Assembly: GCA_016859345.1 (NCBI GenBank)
Contig: CM029126.1
Span: 12,583,527-12,647,526, forward strand
DNA length: 64,000 nt
Origin: Istiophorus platypterus
Taxonomy: Eukaryota; Chordata; Actinopteri; Istiophoriformes; Istiophoridae
Direction: 5' to 3'
Part shown: positions 30,440 to 44,105 of the stretch, piece by piece
How the letters are laid out: each line of letters opens with the position of its first letter
Position numbering within the stretch: position 1 is the first letter of the stretch
The notes under the pieces: generated by a model
What the model saw: only the letters and a program-made list of their open reading frames with translations
Databases searched by the model: none
Told to the model about the DNA's origin: nothing
Translations under genes and position numbers: made by a program

Positions 30440-32339
30440 TCATTTACATCCGAATCACAGGAGGAAGTGGCACTTCCTGATGAGATGTACTTTGCCAACT
30501 ATGAACTGGCTATATGCTGTATGTGTTCCCAATGCATATGATGACTGTGTTCATGAATTGCTCATAGAACATCATGAGATTTACAGTATATAATGGAGGG
30601 ACAGCATCAGATGCAGGAAGAGATGTCAAGATAACGTATTAATAATAATCTAAAAGATTGTTTCCACTTTCATAAAGATTAGCCTCATTCACAGCCGAGT
30701 CACACAATATCTCTCAAAATCAACCAGTGAAGTGCAGACATTATAATCTGTAAAAGTGTTTTTCCTCTGTGTGTCTTTTTTCACTATAGTTCTCAGTGAG
30801 AACGCTACATTAAGTTACAGAACATTGCAAGACTCTTGCAAGATTTTTGTCCCCTTTCTCTCACTGATACGTTTTCTTACTTATTTACCTCTAATCCACG
30901 TTTTCTTTTTTGCATCATATTGATGTGGTTTATAATGGCCTAGTTGAGTTGCACATTAAAGCAAGCTCTCAGTGCTTTTTTTTTTCTTCTCCTATTTGCA
31001 CGTTAGGCCTTTTTTGGTCTGACAAAGACCCAAAACATGTTGATGTACCTTTGATGGAATGTCTCATACCGCCACAGTCTGAAAACCTGAATGAAAAGGT
31101 AATGTGCTGCTGGCTTACTTTAGATTGGCCCTGGGCACAGAGCGAAGAAACAAAGAAACTGTGAAAATCAAAAAGGCAGTTATGGATATTTAAAAGAGGT
31201 TTGTCAAAGTCTCAATGATACATATTGTCACTTCTTGTGTGAACACTTTTGTGGACTCATACTGTGTACATACACTCCAGCGAAGTGCTTTTAAATTTTT
31301 ATTTTTAATCTTTATTTTTTTTTGAATTAAAGGAAGGTGTTAGGGGATAATCATGCCTTAACAACGTCAAAATTTTGGTCCTCTAACCTCTCTTTTCTGA
31401 TTCCTAATCCATCACTCATAGCATAGCATCCCATCTGTGTTGCAAATGCTCCTTTCATATACAGAGCCCTGACCCAACCTGGGGTTAGATGATCATTAAG
31501 TATGTCGACCAGAGGAACGATATGAATCTGCTCTCAGATCTCTCCCTGCACTACCATCATCAACAAAGCAGCTGAAAAAAACAACAAAATGTCAACATGC
31601 TCTGCAAAAGGAGTCAAAAACTTATAAAAATGAATGTACGGCAACGTTTTTGTTCAGGCATGGGACATGTCTTGGGTGAAATGTGGAGCTGTTGAGTTGT
31701 GATCAATAAACATGTCATCTCTCTTTTACATGAGAGAAACATACTGTGTCCATGCAAATGTCATTTCACCTGGCAACCAAAGTGTAAATTAGAAATGACT
31801 ATGCTGCATGAAGTGGTAGACCATGAAATTAGTTTGTTATAAAAGGGAAATAGAGCTGAGAATATGAAAATTTCTTTGTTATCAGATTATAACCACAAAA
31901 AATGTTTTGTGGTTCTTTTTTGTGAGAAAAGCACCTTTTAGTCCTCTAGTTTATCTTGATGTGCCAACACTTTCTATGAAAATATGAACAGAGAAAAGAA
32001 AGTTATTTTTGAGATGCATGCAAATCCAAAAGCATCTAGATAGTTTTTTTTTTACTTTGGAATAAAAGAAAAATTAAAATGCATTAACAGAACATAGGTT
32101 TAAAACAACAGTATATAGTTTTTAAAAACTACAAATTCCTTCACATATTATATAATATAACAGCAGTAGTGTATCATTTCTGATAAAGATCAAGATAATA
32201 CCAGGATAACACAATAACACCAAACTACATTCAAGATAAATATTTCAATGAAAAATATAAAAATAAATAAATGAAGGCATTTGCCGATTATGTCATTCAG
32301 ATAATACTTTTAACAGAAGGCTCGTTATCAGCTCTGAGG
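30440..32339. other. Intergenic DNA or distal 3' UTR between atp8b2 and il6r
   Basis: AT-rich. An open frame at 30910-31164 has no domain resemblance and no splice partner. Nothing else is recognised. Confidence 0.5.
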
Positions 32340-32600
32340 GTTTTATTTTGACTCTGAGGAGGATTTCCTCTGTGTAACCACGCAGAACAAGGGGAAGAGG
32401 ACTGGGATTTCACAATAACGGGTCTTGTGAACAGCAGGCTGCCGCGGCCAGGGCGGCTTAGTTTTAACCAGCCTGTGCGGCGGAGGGGCCGTCAGCTGCC
32501 GGACTGACCCGGACTCGGGGGAAGGTTTGATGGGGGCCACGGCGGGGCCCCGCTGACGCCGTCTGGAGCCGGAGCGGGGAAGGGAGATCCACGCGTAAAA
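32340..32600 (+). promoter_or_regulatory. il6r: GC-rich promoter-proximal region and 5' UTR of il6r
   Basis: A local rise in GC and CpG content ending at the il6r start codon at 32601, in contrast to AT-rich DNA on both sides. The exact transcription start is not visible. Minus-strand open frames here are composition artefacts. Confidence 0.55.
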
Positions 32601-35600
32601 ATGCGGCTCGTCCTCCCTTTGCTGTCCGCGCTGTGCCTGGCACAGGTCCGCGGCATTTTCGACGGAACCTGTCCCAGAAAACGTAAGATCCGAGAGGGAG
32701 CGTAAATGTGATTTGTTCTGTCATGTCAGCCCTTCTGCTCGGTTGTTGACTGTACGTGGTTAAGTCATACAGCTATTAATGTTTTGCGTAAAGTAAATTC
32801 GCTCTGTGGTTTATTAATCTTTCTTTCTTTTCTTTAAAGTGACTGTAATGTGTAAGGTAAATGTTCAGGGAGATTTTGTGGAGTTGGGGGTCCATACCCT
32901 TCCATATGGATTCTTTTATTTCTTTTTCTCTCTTTTTTGAATGGACGTGAGATAAAATAAATCTCAGCCAGGACGCACTGAGCACGACGCAACTCACAGT
33001 TTTCCCAAAAATGTTTTATGTCTGTGCACCTCACAGATTATATTTCACAGCTTTGAAGTTTGATAATTCCAAATCGTTCCCTTACAAACATACATTGCCA
33101 TTTTGTGTAATTTCACAATGAAATTACCGTTTTGTAAAGATTTGCAGAAGCTCAGTAAAAGGTTTTTCATACTAACGCCAATAACTATAAGAAAACAAAA
33201 CAAAAAACAAACAAAACAAAACAGACAATATAACCTGTATGTACAATTTTAATCTGATGAAGTAAGTCTACAATTTACACACTCTTGTTATTTCCTGGAA
33301 TCAGGTTCGTTTCTGACTTCAGGGTAAACAGCTACTTTATTTGTACATGCTGCTAGTTCTCTACTTGCCAGTTAGCAATTACTAGAAAATTTGTTTTTAA
33401 CTTTCGTCATGTTTGTTTCAATGTACTTGATTTAAACTGCTGGAGGTGAAGGATGTTATGGGGCTTTTAGTCAACTCTTTTTTTAAGTCAAAAATCCTCT
33501 ACTTTAATTATTCATATTATTTATGAACAGGGTCAGGCAAATTCTAAACCTTTAAAAAAAAGTACATGTACGATAGTTAAAAGCAGTCAACATGCTGTAG
33601 TTGTTGTACCATTCTGGCTTCCTAACAGCTGCAGATTCTTTATTTTACATATAATATTCCAAGGGAAAAAGGCAGAGAATTCAAAAAGATGGAGAAAAGG
33701 ATGGAAGAAAGTGTGTTTATACAAACACAATGGACTTATCATGTCAAATCAGTAAAGTCCAAAAAGGAGGTTATGAATTGAAATAAAACCGAGGCTAAAA
33801 TCTTCATTGGCTGAGCAACTTAAATCAGAAAATCCGAATAATTGTGGTGGGGGGGGGGGCAGAAATGTAAATTAAGTGAGAACTGATGCAAAGAGAATAT
33901 GATTCAGGACAGAAAAAAGACACAGTAAAGAGGACGGACATAGTAAAAGAGGAAGTTCTAAAGGAGTTGGTAATTTTGGTTATGCAACATTGCATCCCTT
34001 CTGTGCTGTTCCTAGTAAAATGCAATCATTACTCAAGGCAAAAGAACTGGCACTTTGTTCAAAATACTGCATGAAATTACACTAAACAAGTCTTGAATTC
34101 ACACACCATTCAAAATAAAAAACATAAACATTGTTGTTGTTTTTTTGTCTGTGCAGACCCCCCCCCTGGTGTGTTGGTTTTATCCCCGGGCACGAAGTTG
34201 GTTATGACCTGCGAAGGTCACGTAATGGTGGATGGAGTAAAGGTCAACATTTCCAGAAACAGCTCACCCACCAGCACAAGAGGGAGTTCTTTACTCACAC
34301 CAACAACCACTGGAAATGTTATGACCAACGAACATACTTGGAGCAGTGCTGTAAATGAGATGCACCACTTTAACCCTGAGTCAGAAGTCAGTACTGTGGT
34401 GGGAGAAAACCCCAGAAGCCCTAGACATCCAGATACAGCACACACAGCCTCTCCCACCAATCACATGGTCCAACCAACCAGCACTGGCAGACTGCTGAAG
34501 GGTGAACCTCACTTGGAGGCGGAGGAGGTGGATGGTGAGGGTGATTATGAGGAGGAGGAGGAGGAGGAGGAGGAGGAGGAGGAGAAGGAGCAAGGGAGAC
34601 AGGTAACGAGAGACATAAAATCAAGGCCTCATTGGAAGTGGAATGGGAGGATGGTGGGGAACAGAAATAGAGACTGGGGCGAGATCAAATTTGAGAGGAG
34701 AAGAGCTACACTGTCTCTTTTCTCAGCAAGAATAACAGACTCTGGAAAGTATGTATGTCATCACAGAGGAAGAGAGGTCTTCTCCTTAAAAGTCATTGTT
34801 GCAGGTGAGTCACAACAGCACTGAACTTGTAACAGAAATGTAAAGTAAAAATCTTCCTGAACTTATTTTGCAGAGTATAAAAATATTTACAGTGTAAATA
34901 TATGCAGTCACATTGGGATGCTAACACGTTCATCCTGCTCTTCACAATTATGTAAAATGGCTTTATGATGGCATGTGGGGATATTTTTGTAATCAATTTT
35001 TTTTCTTTGCTTACTCTCATGATAATATGTATTTTTCAGAGGAGACATTTTGACTTGTCACAGTAGGAAAAGCACAGGTGTTTCTCAGAATATTAAAAAT
35101 GGCTCTGTTAGTCTTACTAATGTTATTTCTGACAGACAATGAAAGAGGCCTATAGATTGAAAAATAATCAAGGATCTTTTAAATATTTTTTAAAAAGTTT
35201 TTTTCAAGTGATCACAATTGGAATAATTTATCAAGCAAAAATGACAAACATTCCCTGGTTATAGCTTCTTAGATGTGAGAATTTGTCTTTAGCTGTTTGG
35301 CAGAATTGTAATTTGGATCTGGGATCAAAGATGTTGGACATGTGTCATTTCTTTCAAATGGTTAATGAAAACGCTAAACAGGTGAAATGAAAAAATAAAC
35401 AAAAATAATTAAGGTTTAGGCCTGATCTTACAAGTGACTGTGATTATGGCATAATTAACATTGATCTATGGTTGATGTAGGTATATTTAGGAAAGACAAA
35501 AAATGACTGACTGACTGAATGAGCGTCCAGTATGTTCACATGTCTTAATCCATTAGAACCTCCTGAGAATCCCAGCCTGTCTTGCTACAAAAAGTCACCC

Positions 35601-38600
35601 AGCAGTAAGATTCGCTGTGAGTGGGTGCCTCAGAGGCCTTTTACCAGACAACCCAACTGTTACCTCATACTGAATAAAAGGTAAGGACAGACACTGACAT
35701 GAGAGTAAGTCATTTGTACATGCTGTGGAAGTAGTTTATATCAACAGATAATAGCGTGGTTAATAATATCTTATCATACACAGGTGTTTTTGACCATGTA
35801 ACTATGTAAGGTGTATTAACATTCAAACAGTATAACTGATGAGTTTAAATTACAGATGGAAAAGATGCATTCATTGTGTTTCTCAGAATCAAAATTTACA
35901 AGATGTTTAGAAGTACTACAATTTCTTTAGCAACATTAAGAGCTTTGAAAGAATTGTTTTCTCTTTTTAGTAAACAACATTAGGTATTTTAGTGGGTTCC
36001 AGGCAAATAGTAAATCATTTTTATTTGTAATAAATGTAATGTTGATAAATCTTCTCTGAAACCTTGTCATTGGTAATCTCTCCTATACAATGGCTACTTG
36101 TCAGCAATGAAAAATTAGAGCAGTTGCCGATTTTGTGTCTTAGAGTAAAATTAAAAGGTTAACTTGAAAAGGCTCTTCTCATTCTCTGTCATTCCTTCCG
36201 CCCTCTTGCAGACCGGCAGAGTACTTCCTTCATGTGCCGTGCTCTTACTCATCTCGGCTCTCTCGTTATTGGTGTGCTCTGGACCACAATGAGGACGAGA
36301 TGAGGACCCTTCACATGGCCTACCTGTGTGTCACAAGCATTGCAGGCAACTCCACCAGTGCCCTGCTGCCCTTCACTCCTCTGAACATCTGTGAGCGGAT
36401 GTAACCATGTCCACAATGTGTTTTTGATACAGTGTAAATCGCTATGGAAGCTGTCTGAAGCTGTACTCACTATATTCCTTCCTGCCCCCACAGTGAAGCC
36501 GGACCCTCCCTCAGATGTGAAAATCAAACAGGAAGAGGGACACGAGACGCAGATAAAGGTCTCCTGGAATTTCCCAACCTCCTGGAAGCCTCAAGACAGA
36601 TATTATGAACTAATATATGAGGTCAAATACCAGCCTCTCGGGACCTCATTCTATCACAAGCAGGTTGGTACTGGTTGACCAACAGACACATACTTGGGTA
36701 CAGCAGTTCTTGAACATGCCATACAAACACTGTCAATGCACGTTTTTCTTTCTTAGGGTTGAATACTGCATTGCACTGTTGACTTTTCCGGACTGAAACA
36801 ATTAAACACTCTCCTGTTTTCTGATGATGGCAGTGGGATGCAAGTTTACCTGAGTATTTTGTCTGTTTGTGTTTATGAAGATAAAGATGATTAAGGGCCC
36901 AGAACGTTCCTGCACTATCACTGATGCAATGCCTGGTGTTCAGTACCTAATACAGCTCAGAGCCAAGGAGGAGTACGACGGTCACTGGAGTGACTGGAGT
37001 ACACCTGTCAATGCCAGCAGCTGGACAGGTAAATACACATGCAAACATTCATACACGCATGAAATAACATAGGTTTCAAATCAAGCTATTTCAAAATTAT
37101 ATTTCAAGCTATTTCAGCGTGGCCATACCCACTTATAGCATTATTAGTAGGAATATTAAATCAGTATTTTACTTGCACAGAGGACAACAGGCAGAAAACA
37201 TACCTAAATAGTGTTAGAGACATGGAAGTGATGTAGGTTAAGTGGACCTGTAAATCCAGTATGATCCACTCTTGACACAACCACAGCAAGCAGGACTCCT
37301 GTTTCCTTCCTGTATGATTGGGTTTTCCAAAGTGGCTGTTCATAGAAACATCCTCTCAGATACAGACTGTTTTCTCTTCATTTTCTTTTCCCCTTTTAAT
37401 AAGTTTATTCCCTGAGAAAGGCATTCATACAGTGGTTACAGGACTATTAAGAAATGTTTATGAATGCATCCTCATATCTTGATATTCTTTGCAAAATGAA
37501 AAAGAAAGTGCTAAATTTTTTTAATTGAACGTGACTGGGCTCTTGCAAATTTTGACATGAAAGTGAAACTTTTTTCAGGAAATTCTTTTTAATATTGGTA
37601 TTTCCCAGGGATTACCTGTGAAATTCTAATATATTTGTCTATACTCTTTAACACAGGCTTTCAACTTGATTTTTTTTCTTTTTTACATTTCCTTTAAATA
37701 ATTCATATCTTGCTCATGAGTACCTCCGCATGAGCACCTCTGCATAATAACCATAAAACCTTCCTCTTTTTCTCTACTGAGAGGAATAGTTTGACTAATT
37801 TAGATTTGAATTTGTTCAATTTCTTGTCAGTTAGAGGAGAACACCAAACAGCTTTTTTTTGTCACATTTTGGGTTTTATACACATTTTTAAAAAATAGAT
37901 ATAACGTGTTAATTTAAAAAAAAATTATTAGTTTTCTTTTGGAGCGAGGCTTTTCCAGCCTCGTTTCCAGCCCTCACACAAGGCTAATTCTCTCATCCTC
38001 TTGTTTTAAGTTTATTGTGAAGTACTTGTTGCAAATTATTTCAATTATTGTTCATATTTATTGTGAAGCTGGAAGTGATTATTGTGAAACAAGAGTGCTT
38101 TTGATCCTCTCTCAGCAAGAAAACATAAAAAACCCATTTCCCAAAATGTCAAACTACTCCTTTAAGTAGATCCCTGCTGGCCAAGGTATTTAACTTCTTA
38201 ATTTCGGTTGCCTCTGTTATCAAAATAAAGGCAGAGGTAGCCCTTGAAAAACTAATTGTAGCTCCTCCAGTTTATATTAAACGTATTTGCATGATTTAAA
38301 GACCCTTAGTTTATTTTCGGATTAGTAATAGTTGCCTTAAATGTTTAATACTACTATATTATTATTAGTATCTAACCTTTGTCTCCACATTCAATACTCT
38401 CGACATTAACAGAATAATTTGTTCCCCTCAGACCTCCTTCACAATTTGAGTTATTTTAAAAAGAAACCATATTCTTTAATATTAAGTCATACGCCAAAGA
38501 AAGCCTCTAGGGAAAACAAGTATTTATGAGTAGACTCAATACAAGTCTCGAATGTAAGAGTAATGACTAGAAAACTTTTTTTGTGCTTTACTTGACTATC

Positions 38601-40107
38601 TAAATGTCTGTCTAAATCAGTGGTTCCCTATGTTTATGGCTTGTTACCCTACCGTCCGTCAACTGGTTACTGGTTGCACCACACTGCTTGTTGTGATTAG
38701 TTCAATCATATTTTAATTTTAAAAGGCCTGAAAGGATAAAAGAAAAAAAAAGAATAATTCCAGCATTAAAAAAATACAGTATTAGTATAAAAGTCTGAAA
38801 AAATAAACATTATTTTGTGTAGCACAGATATGTTTCCCCCTTTTTATCTCAGCTTTATCTTGCTATCCGTTATGGGGATTACGGTCCTATCTTCAAAATA
38901 ATGCACTATCAATAAAATGTTTTTTTACTTTTCACAAATTTCAGTTTCTAGATGAGTAGTGTGGAAGAAACTTCCTTCCTGTTGGAGTTTCTGATAATAT
39001 GTTATCTGTTTGGATGTTTTGTCTCCTCAGTTCCATCAGTCAATGATGATCTCATAACCACAATGGTGAGAGTCACAAGCGTCAGTCAAATTTATCAGTC
39101 ATTAATGCTCTCACTCCTTTTCATTTTCCTGCAGAAATTCACACTGTGTCTTGTGTTACTTTAACCAACAGTATCCAACATTCATAGAAGAAGGATCTTG
39201 CACAGATGACTACCTGCCTGAAGGTATGAGAACCAGCAGACAGTGAAATATCACAATTAATTAGGTTTATTAGTGTGAAAGAGAGGGAAGGAACTAATGC
39301 ATGTTGTCGGTGCTGAAATTCCCCCGCTGCCCCACTGGGTTTTAACAGGAAGCCAATTTCATCGTAATAACTGAGGCTCAGCAACGAAACAAGCAACAGG
39401 AAACATGGCTCAACACACCTATCAAACACACGCGTACATATAGTCACACCCAAACACATGCTCACGTGGATGTTGTCCTGGTCCATTAAAATTTCTCACA
39501 AGTTTACACTCTTTATAGCTGATCCTGAAACAGGGAAAAGTGGAGTAGAGATCTCACATCACGTCCTGTGGATCCCTGGTTCATTGGTTCTCTTGTCAGT
39601 GATTTTTGCTGCCTACATATTCAGGTAATTCAGGTATAGAGACGTCTTGTTTCATATGTGCACTTGGTTGTTTTTCTATGTCTGAGCAAAAACAAACAAA
39701 AAAAATGTTTCTAAAATCTGAATTTATTCTAATATAAAAAATAAAGATCCCGTCTATATGACAAAAATTTCCGCCTTATATTTCAAACCTCAGCGAAGTC
39801 GACTCCTTCGTTTGAACCTGTCTTTTTTTTTTCTTTTCATTTCAGACACAGGGACAGAATTATGTCTAAACTTCACCGTGTGAGCGTCATCATCTATTCT
39901 CATGACTCATCTCAACTTCCACCCACCACCTCAACGGCCCCCGAAGGACACGCACTGGTGACACACGCCCCTGTGCGTTACAAAGAGCCCCCGCTGAGCG
40001 AAGGGGAGGAAAGGGAAGAAGAAAATGAGGAAGAGCGCAGAGTCGAGGAGAGGATAGAAACCGTGCATTTCAACAACTCAAGTTATTTTTTGATCCAGAG
40101 GGAGTGA
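32601..40107 (+). CDS. il6r: Interleukin-6 receptor subunit alpha
   Basis: Single-pass receptor that binds IL-6 and presents it to gp130. Ten exons: 32601-32682, 34157-34804, 35557-35680, 36212-36390, 36494-36663, 36881-37028, 39031-39065, 39172-39223, 39519-39624, 39846-40107. They join in frame to 601 residues. Domains in order: signal peptide (MRLVLPLLSALCLAQVRG); an Ig domain in one exon, with Cys in LVMTCEGH and the partner Cys in SGKYVCHH; a cytokine-receptor D2 domain with its cysteines (LSCYKK, IRCEW, NCYL, PCSYS); a D3 domain with WSxWS as WSDWS; a short stalk; a transmembrane segment (VLWIPGSLVLLSVIFAAYIF); and a cytoplasmic tail of about 85 residues ending SSYFLIQRE. Human IL6R has 468 residues. 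The excess is mainly an insertion of about 130 residues within the Ig domain, rich in Ser/Thr and ending in poly-Glu. Position after atp8b2 agrees with the human order. Without synteny, il11ra would be the main alternative. Confidence 0.9.
34549..34584 (+). repeat. il6r: In-frame (GAG)12 repeat encoding poly-glutamate in il6r
   Basis: Twelve consecutive Glu codons within the insertion of the il6r Ig-domain exon. The reading frame is maintained on both sides. The pure GAG codon use points to recent trinucleotide slippage. Confidence 0.95.
37029..39030 (+). other. il6r: Large il6r intron before the stalk exons
   Basis: Two kilobases of AT-rich intron without a recognisable gene. A segment beginning near 38617 (cagtggttccc) resembles the start of common fish dispersed repeats but could not be assigned. 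Confidence 0.5.
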
Positions 40108-40697
40108 TGGACGCTCAGAATTTTGTATTGCTGGATCTGTGTTTCTCATTTCAGAACTTAAGGACTAAAGTACTTAACTTTCATGGACATTGTCATTGGA
40201 AGAGAACAGCATGTAAACAGCATGTAAAGTCTTTCTCTGTCTCTCTAACTCTATCTCATGCCTAAAATACCTCTCAAATACTTTTTTATTGGTCTATATG
40301 TCTTAAGAGCGGCATTTAACTACTCTGTCCTATACGTGTGTGCCAATTTTTTTAAAAAAAGTGTTGATACACTGTAGATTGGATATGGGTCTGATTCCTG
40401 TATAGGCCTGCATCTACCTCATGGTCTGCTTGAATATAATTTCCTCAAGGTTTGTCAAATATATCACTCACATCCCGTCTTCTCGGCCGTTCCTTTTCTT
40501 CGCCCTTTGGTTATTTTCAGTGACGGGTGAAGCTAAATCTGAACAGTTCCCCGGCCCCTCGGCCTCCAGGGGGGAAAAACCTTTTCAGGTGGGATTAGTG
40601 TGGTCGTGTGTGTGTGTGTGTGTGTGATGCTATGCGTTCAATGGAAAACCTGATAAACTAAGTCAGTGGACTGTAAGTTTCTGAGCAGGCTCTAAAC

Positions 40698-40803
40698 TAG
40701 TAGTAGTAGAAGTAGTAGTAGTAGTAGTAGTAGTTGTAGTAGTAGTAGCAGTAGTTGTAGTAGTAGTAGCAGCAGCAGCAGCAGCAGTAGTACTAGTAGA
40801 AGT
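40698..40803 (+). repeat. Imperfect trinucleotide repeat (AGT/AGC)n
   Basis: Compound repeat of AGT, interrupted by TTG and AAG, passing into AGC units. It lies between il6r and riiad1, about 190 bases upstream of the riiad1 start codon. It is not in a supported coding frame. Confidence 0.9.
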
Positions 40804-40995
40804 GGTACCCTGAGCTATGCTGCCCCCTTGCGGACAAGGGCGTAAAATGCCAGAGGTGCGTTACCATAGAAACAGTTGTTGCCGAGCATAGCAACCCGGT
40901 CAGGAACAGGTGGCGCTTAATAAGGCCCCTAATGTTTACCAGAAGTAAACAATATACACGGACTAAATAACCAGACCGCGTCCTGTTGAGAGATA

Positions 40996-42366
40996 ATGGC
41001 CCTAAAAGGCAGCTTGGCGAAACTAGACGTCGGTGCCTTAAGCCCCGAGCAGCGAGAGAAACTGAAACAGTTCAAGGTAACTTCGTTTTACGGCTAAGCC
41101 TGTTGACATCTGTCCAACTTTAACGCGGCTCGGTTAGCACGGCTCGGCTCAGACGCCGTTTTCGTTCGTGTGCCCGAGTTCACGAAATGCGTTTCCCCCC
41201 CCTCTCGACCCCAGATCGAGACGAGGATCGACAACGAGAGGTACCTGAGGTCGCATCCAGAAGTGGACGCACTGATAGGCGACTTTCTGAGGTTAGCTAG
41301 CTCAGCTTCTTTCTGAGGTTAGCTAGCTCAGCTTCTTTGATCCTCTGGGGGAAAAAAGCTGACGTCTGAGGCCGGTGATGAACTTTTATTATGAGACAGA
41401 GAGAAATACTACACGCTCCACAAGAAGCCTCTCATGTGGTTAAACAAATCCCACTGAATACACACGACAAGACCAGTCTCTATAAACATATTTGCAAATG
41501 GATCCACCCCAGTTTCTTTCTGTTTTCCTGTAAATATTAGCCACAGCGTGGACGCCTCCTTTCCGTTGCCAGTGGTATGAAATAATAGATAATGTGCACA
41601 TCTATCAAACTGAAAATCTAACATCATAGACCACGTAAGAAAGTGAATTACAAGTTGTATCAGTATGGCTTGTGCATATGTTTGTCAAAAGGGCTTTTCA
41701 GTTTTCAAATAAACAGACTACATTAATTGCAAAATGGCAACATCTGAAGTACAACGTCAACATTTTGAGAATAATTGCTTTGAAAATGTGCATATTAAAG
41801 CATAATTAAACAAAGGTTTGACCAAATAGGTTCGTACAAGCGTCTTAAACTCAGTTTGACTTGCAGATCTCTTCAGGGAAACTACTCCAGGTTGTAGATA
41901 TGCCTTAAAACCTACTACCTTTAGATTTTCAATTCTAAATCTGTCTGCAGACCCTCACTCTTACTTTTATTTGTTTATTTTTAAAGATGATAAAAGATCA
42001 GAATTTGCCTTTGAGATCCGAACCATAGAATGGTTTGAGAATACTGAACAAACTTCCAAAACCAATTTTTCAAATTTTAACCTATTTTATTTTATACAAC
42101 ATATTACATAAATATCTCACTACTTTTGTATGTTGTGTGGAGCCAACCATCCCTAAAACACAATGTAATTTACAAGAATCCTGTGCTTATTTTGATAAAA
42201 CCTGACAATATGTATTTGTTCATAAACTGTCCTCCTCTCAGAGATGTGCTTCTCAAAAGGCCTGCTGACATTCGTGAATTTGCTGCAGGTAAGTTGTGCG
42301 CACAAGCATGCATACACTGGTACTCACACACACACACACACGCGCACGCACACACGCACGCGCATG

Positions 42367-42412
<46 letters not shown>

Positions 42413-42758
42413 GTGTGGCCAGTTTTTTAATTTGGATGTTTTATATGTGTCATGTTTGGTTTTGATGTTATTATGTGATGGTCGATAATGTAAATGTATT
42501 ATTTACTGTATATAGTCCAAGTGTAAAATTTGAAAAAACAGAATGACGCCAGTTTCATCCTTTAAATGAACCCCTTGAATAGTCGTTGACACCAAGATAA
42601 TAACTAAGGGGAAAAATATGAAAAATACTGGCAACACACATGCAAGCATAATTTCATCCACTAATCAGTGCCTACGGTCTTTTTCAGATCACTTCACTAA
42701 CCCAAATCTTCATGCAACTATTGTCTCCAAAATGGAAGGAAACAATGTCATGGAGTGA
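40996..42758 (+). CDS. riiad1: RIIa domain-containing protein 1
   Basis: Small protein with the dimerisation/docking fold of PKA type II regulatory subunits; its exact role is not settled, and this fold often binds A-kinase anchoring proteins. Four exons: 40996-41076, 41215-41291, 42242-42288, 42688-42758, joining to 91 residues in frame with a TGA stop. Human RIIAD1 is about 92 residues with the same order: a short N-terminus (LDVGALSPEQREKLKQFK), a helix with RIDNERYLRSHPEV, then LKRPADIREFAA and a final DHFTNPNLH segment. The gene starts about 890 bases after the il6r stop. A 26-base tandem duplication covers the donor of exon 2 (see findings). Sequence resemblance, exon count and length make the call firm although the protein is short. 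Confidence 0.88.
41283..41334 (+). repeat. riiad1: 26-base tandem duplication spanning a splice donor
   Basis: Two identical adjacent copies (41283-41308 and 41309-41334) each contain CTGAG followed by GTTAGC, so two identical donors lie 26 bases apart at the end of riiad1 exon 2. Only use of the first keeps the reading frame. Confidence 0.95.
42324..42409. repeat. (CA)n microsatellite with CG interruptions
   Basis: CA-rich tract beginning about 35 bases after the donor of riiad1 exon 3. The first half is interrupted by CGCG and TG, and the second half is pure CA. Confidence 0.92.
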
Positions 42759-44027
42759 AACATGCCCAGTCATGCCGCTGTGAGCTTCTCCTTTATGTCT
42801 TTTTCCTCACAGAGCAACACATTTACCAACACTAATTCAGTTACAACTAAGATGCTAATAAGTTTGTCTGTCCACAAAACTGGTATAGAGGGAGCAAGCT
42901 CACTGCGAAGACAGTAACGGCTAATGAGTGTGATTAAAGGGTAATGAGAATGGGATGTCCTGTGGGTATAACATATCATTTGTAACATAACCCATGTGAT
43001 TATGTAGGGACATACTGAAGAGATGATTGTGAGTTGTGTGCTGAGTTTACATACTGTAATCTGCATTCAGGGGATCTGGGCTGTGTCTGTTCAGCTAAAC
43101 GGTTTATTTAGTACCCAGCTTGTGAAGGGCCAGAGAGGTTGAAACCAGTCTGGACATAATATTTACATCACTTATGTATGTAATGATAAATCCATAAACT
43201 GTTTGATGATGATGGTGATAATTATTTCATTTTTTTTATGTTTATTCATTTTCCATTGTGCTCTTAAAATCTTTCCTTCAAGGTGGTTTATTCTCTGGTT
43301 TATTATATACATATAATTGTTTTGTTTCATCTGAATATTGGACACACATTAGATGAAATTATAAATTGCAAAACAAAGGATCAGCTAGTCAATAAAACAT
43401 ACATTTTTAAAGTCACAGTCACAAATGAGGAGAAGCGAAAATTTTACTACTGAGTCCCTTTATTCTTTTGGAGAAAAATTACAGACTGCATTTCTAGAGA
43501 GAGGGGATCTCTTAGTGCCTTTGTGAAACTATCATCTATCAGACATCTCAGTAACTGCATACTAACCTACCTCTGCAATGGCCCTATCATTCAAATGCGT
43601 TCGATACCACTTGGTATTCAGGAGCTGCCGATCAGGGTGGCCGGCTTTCTCTGTAGAGAGTTTCAATAGAGCTTTTACTTTTATGTTTATCTTCTTTTGT
43701 TTGTTGGTTTGTTTTTGCCATGTAATTCTGCTCAGTGAATGCAGCTCTGTTTTGTGTTGCGGTGTGTTGGTTTTGTCAGCCCATCCATTTTTTTCAAGCA
43801 TTTTTTTCAAATGATCTTGTCATCTGAGGAATAACCAATACATCCTGTTCTACAACCTCAAAAATAAATAACCCACTTGCCAACCAATACTCATTCCTTT
43901 ATGATTTATTGTCAGCCTGTCTCAATGTTTAAAGGATTATCTCATCTTTGTCTAACAATGGTGAGATAATTTCATGGTTGAATCAAGAATTTATCAATTA
44001 AAATGGATATATCCAATAATTCCCAAC

Positions 44028-44105
<78 letters not shown>

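Noticed and set aside
38617..38720. Possible hAT-like dispersed repeat beginning cagtggttccc
   Set aside because: Only the first dozen bases look like a known fish repeat terminus; no matching far end or target duplication was found.
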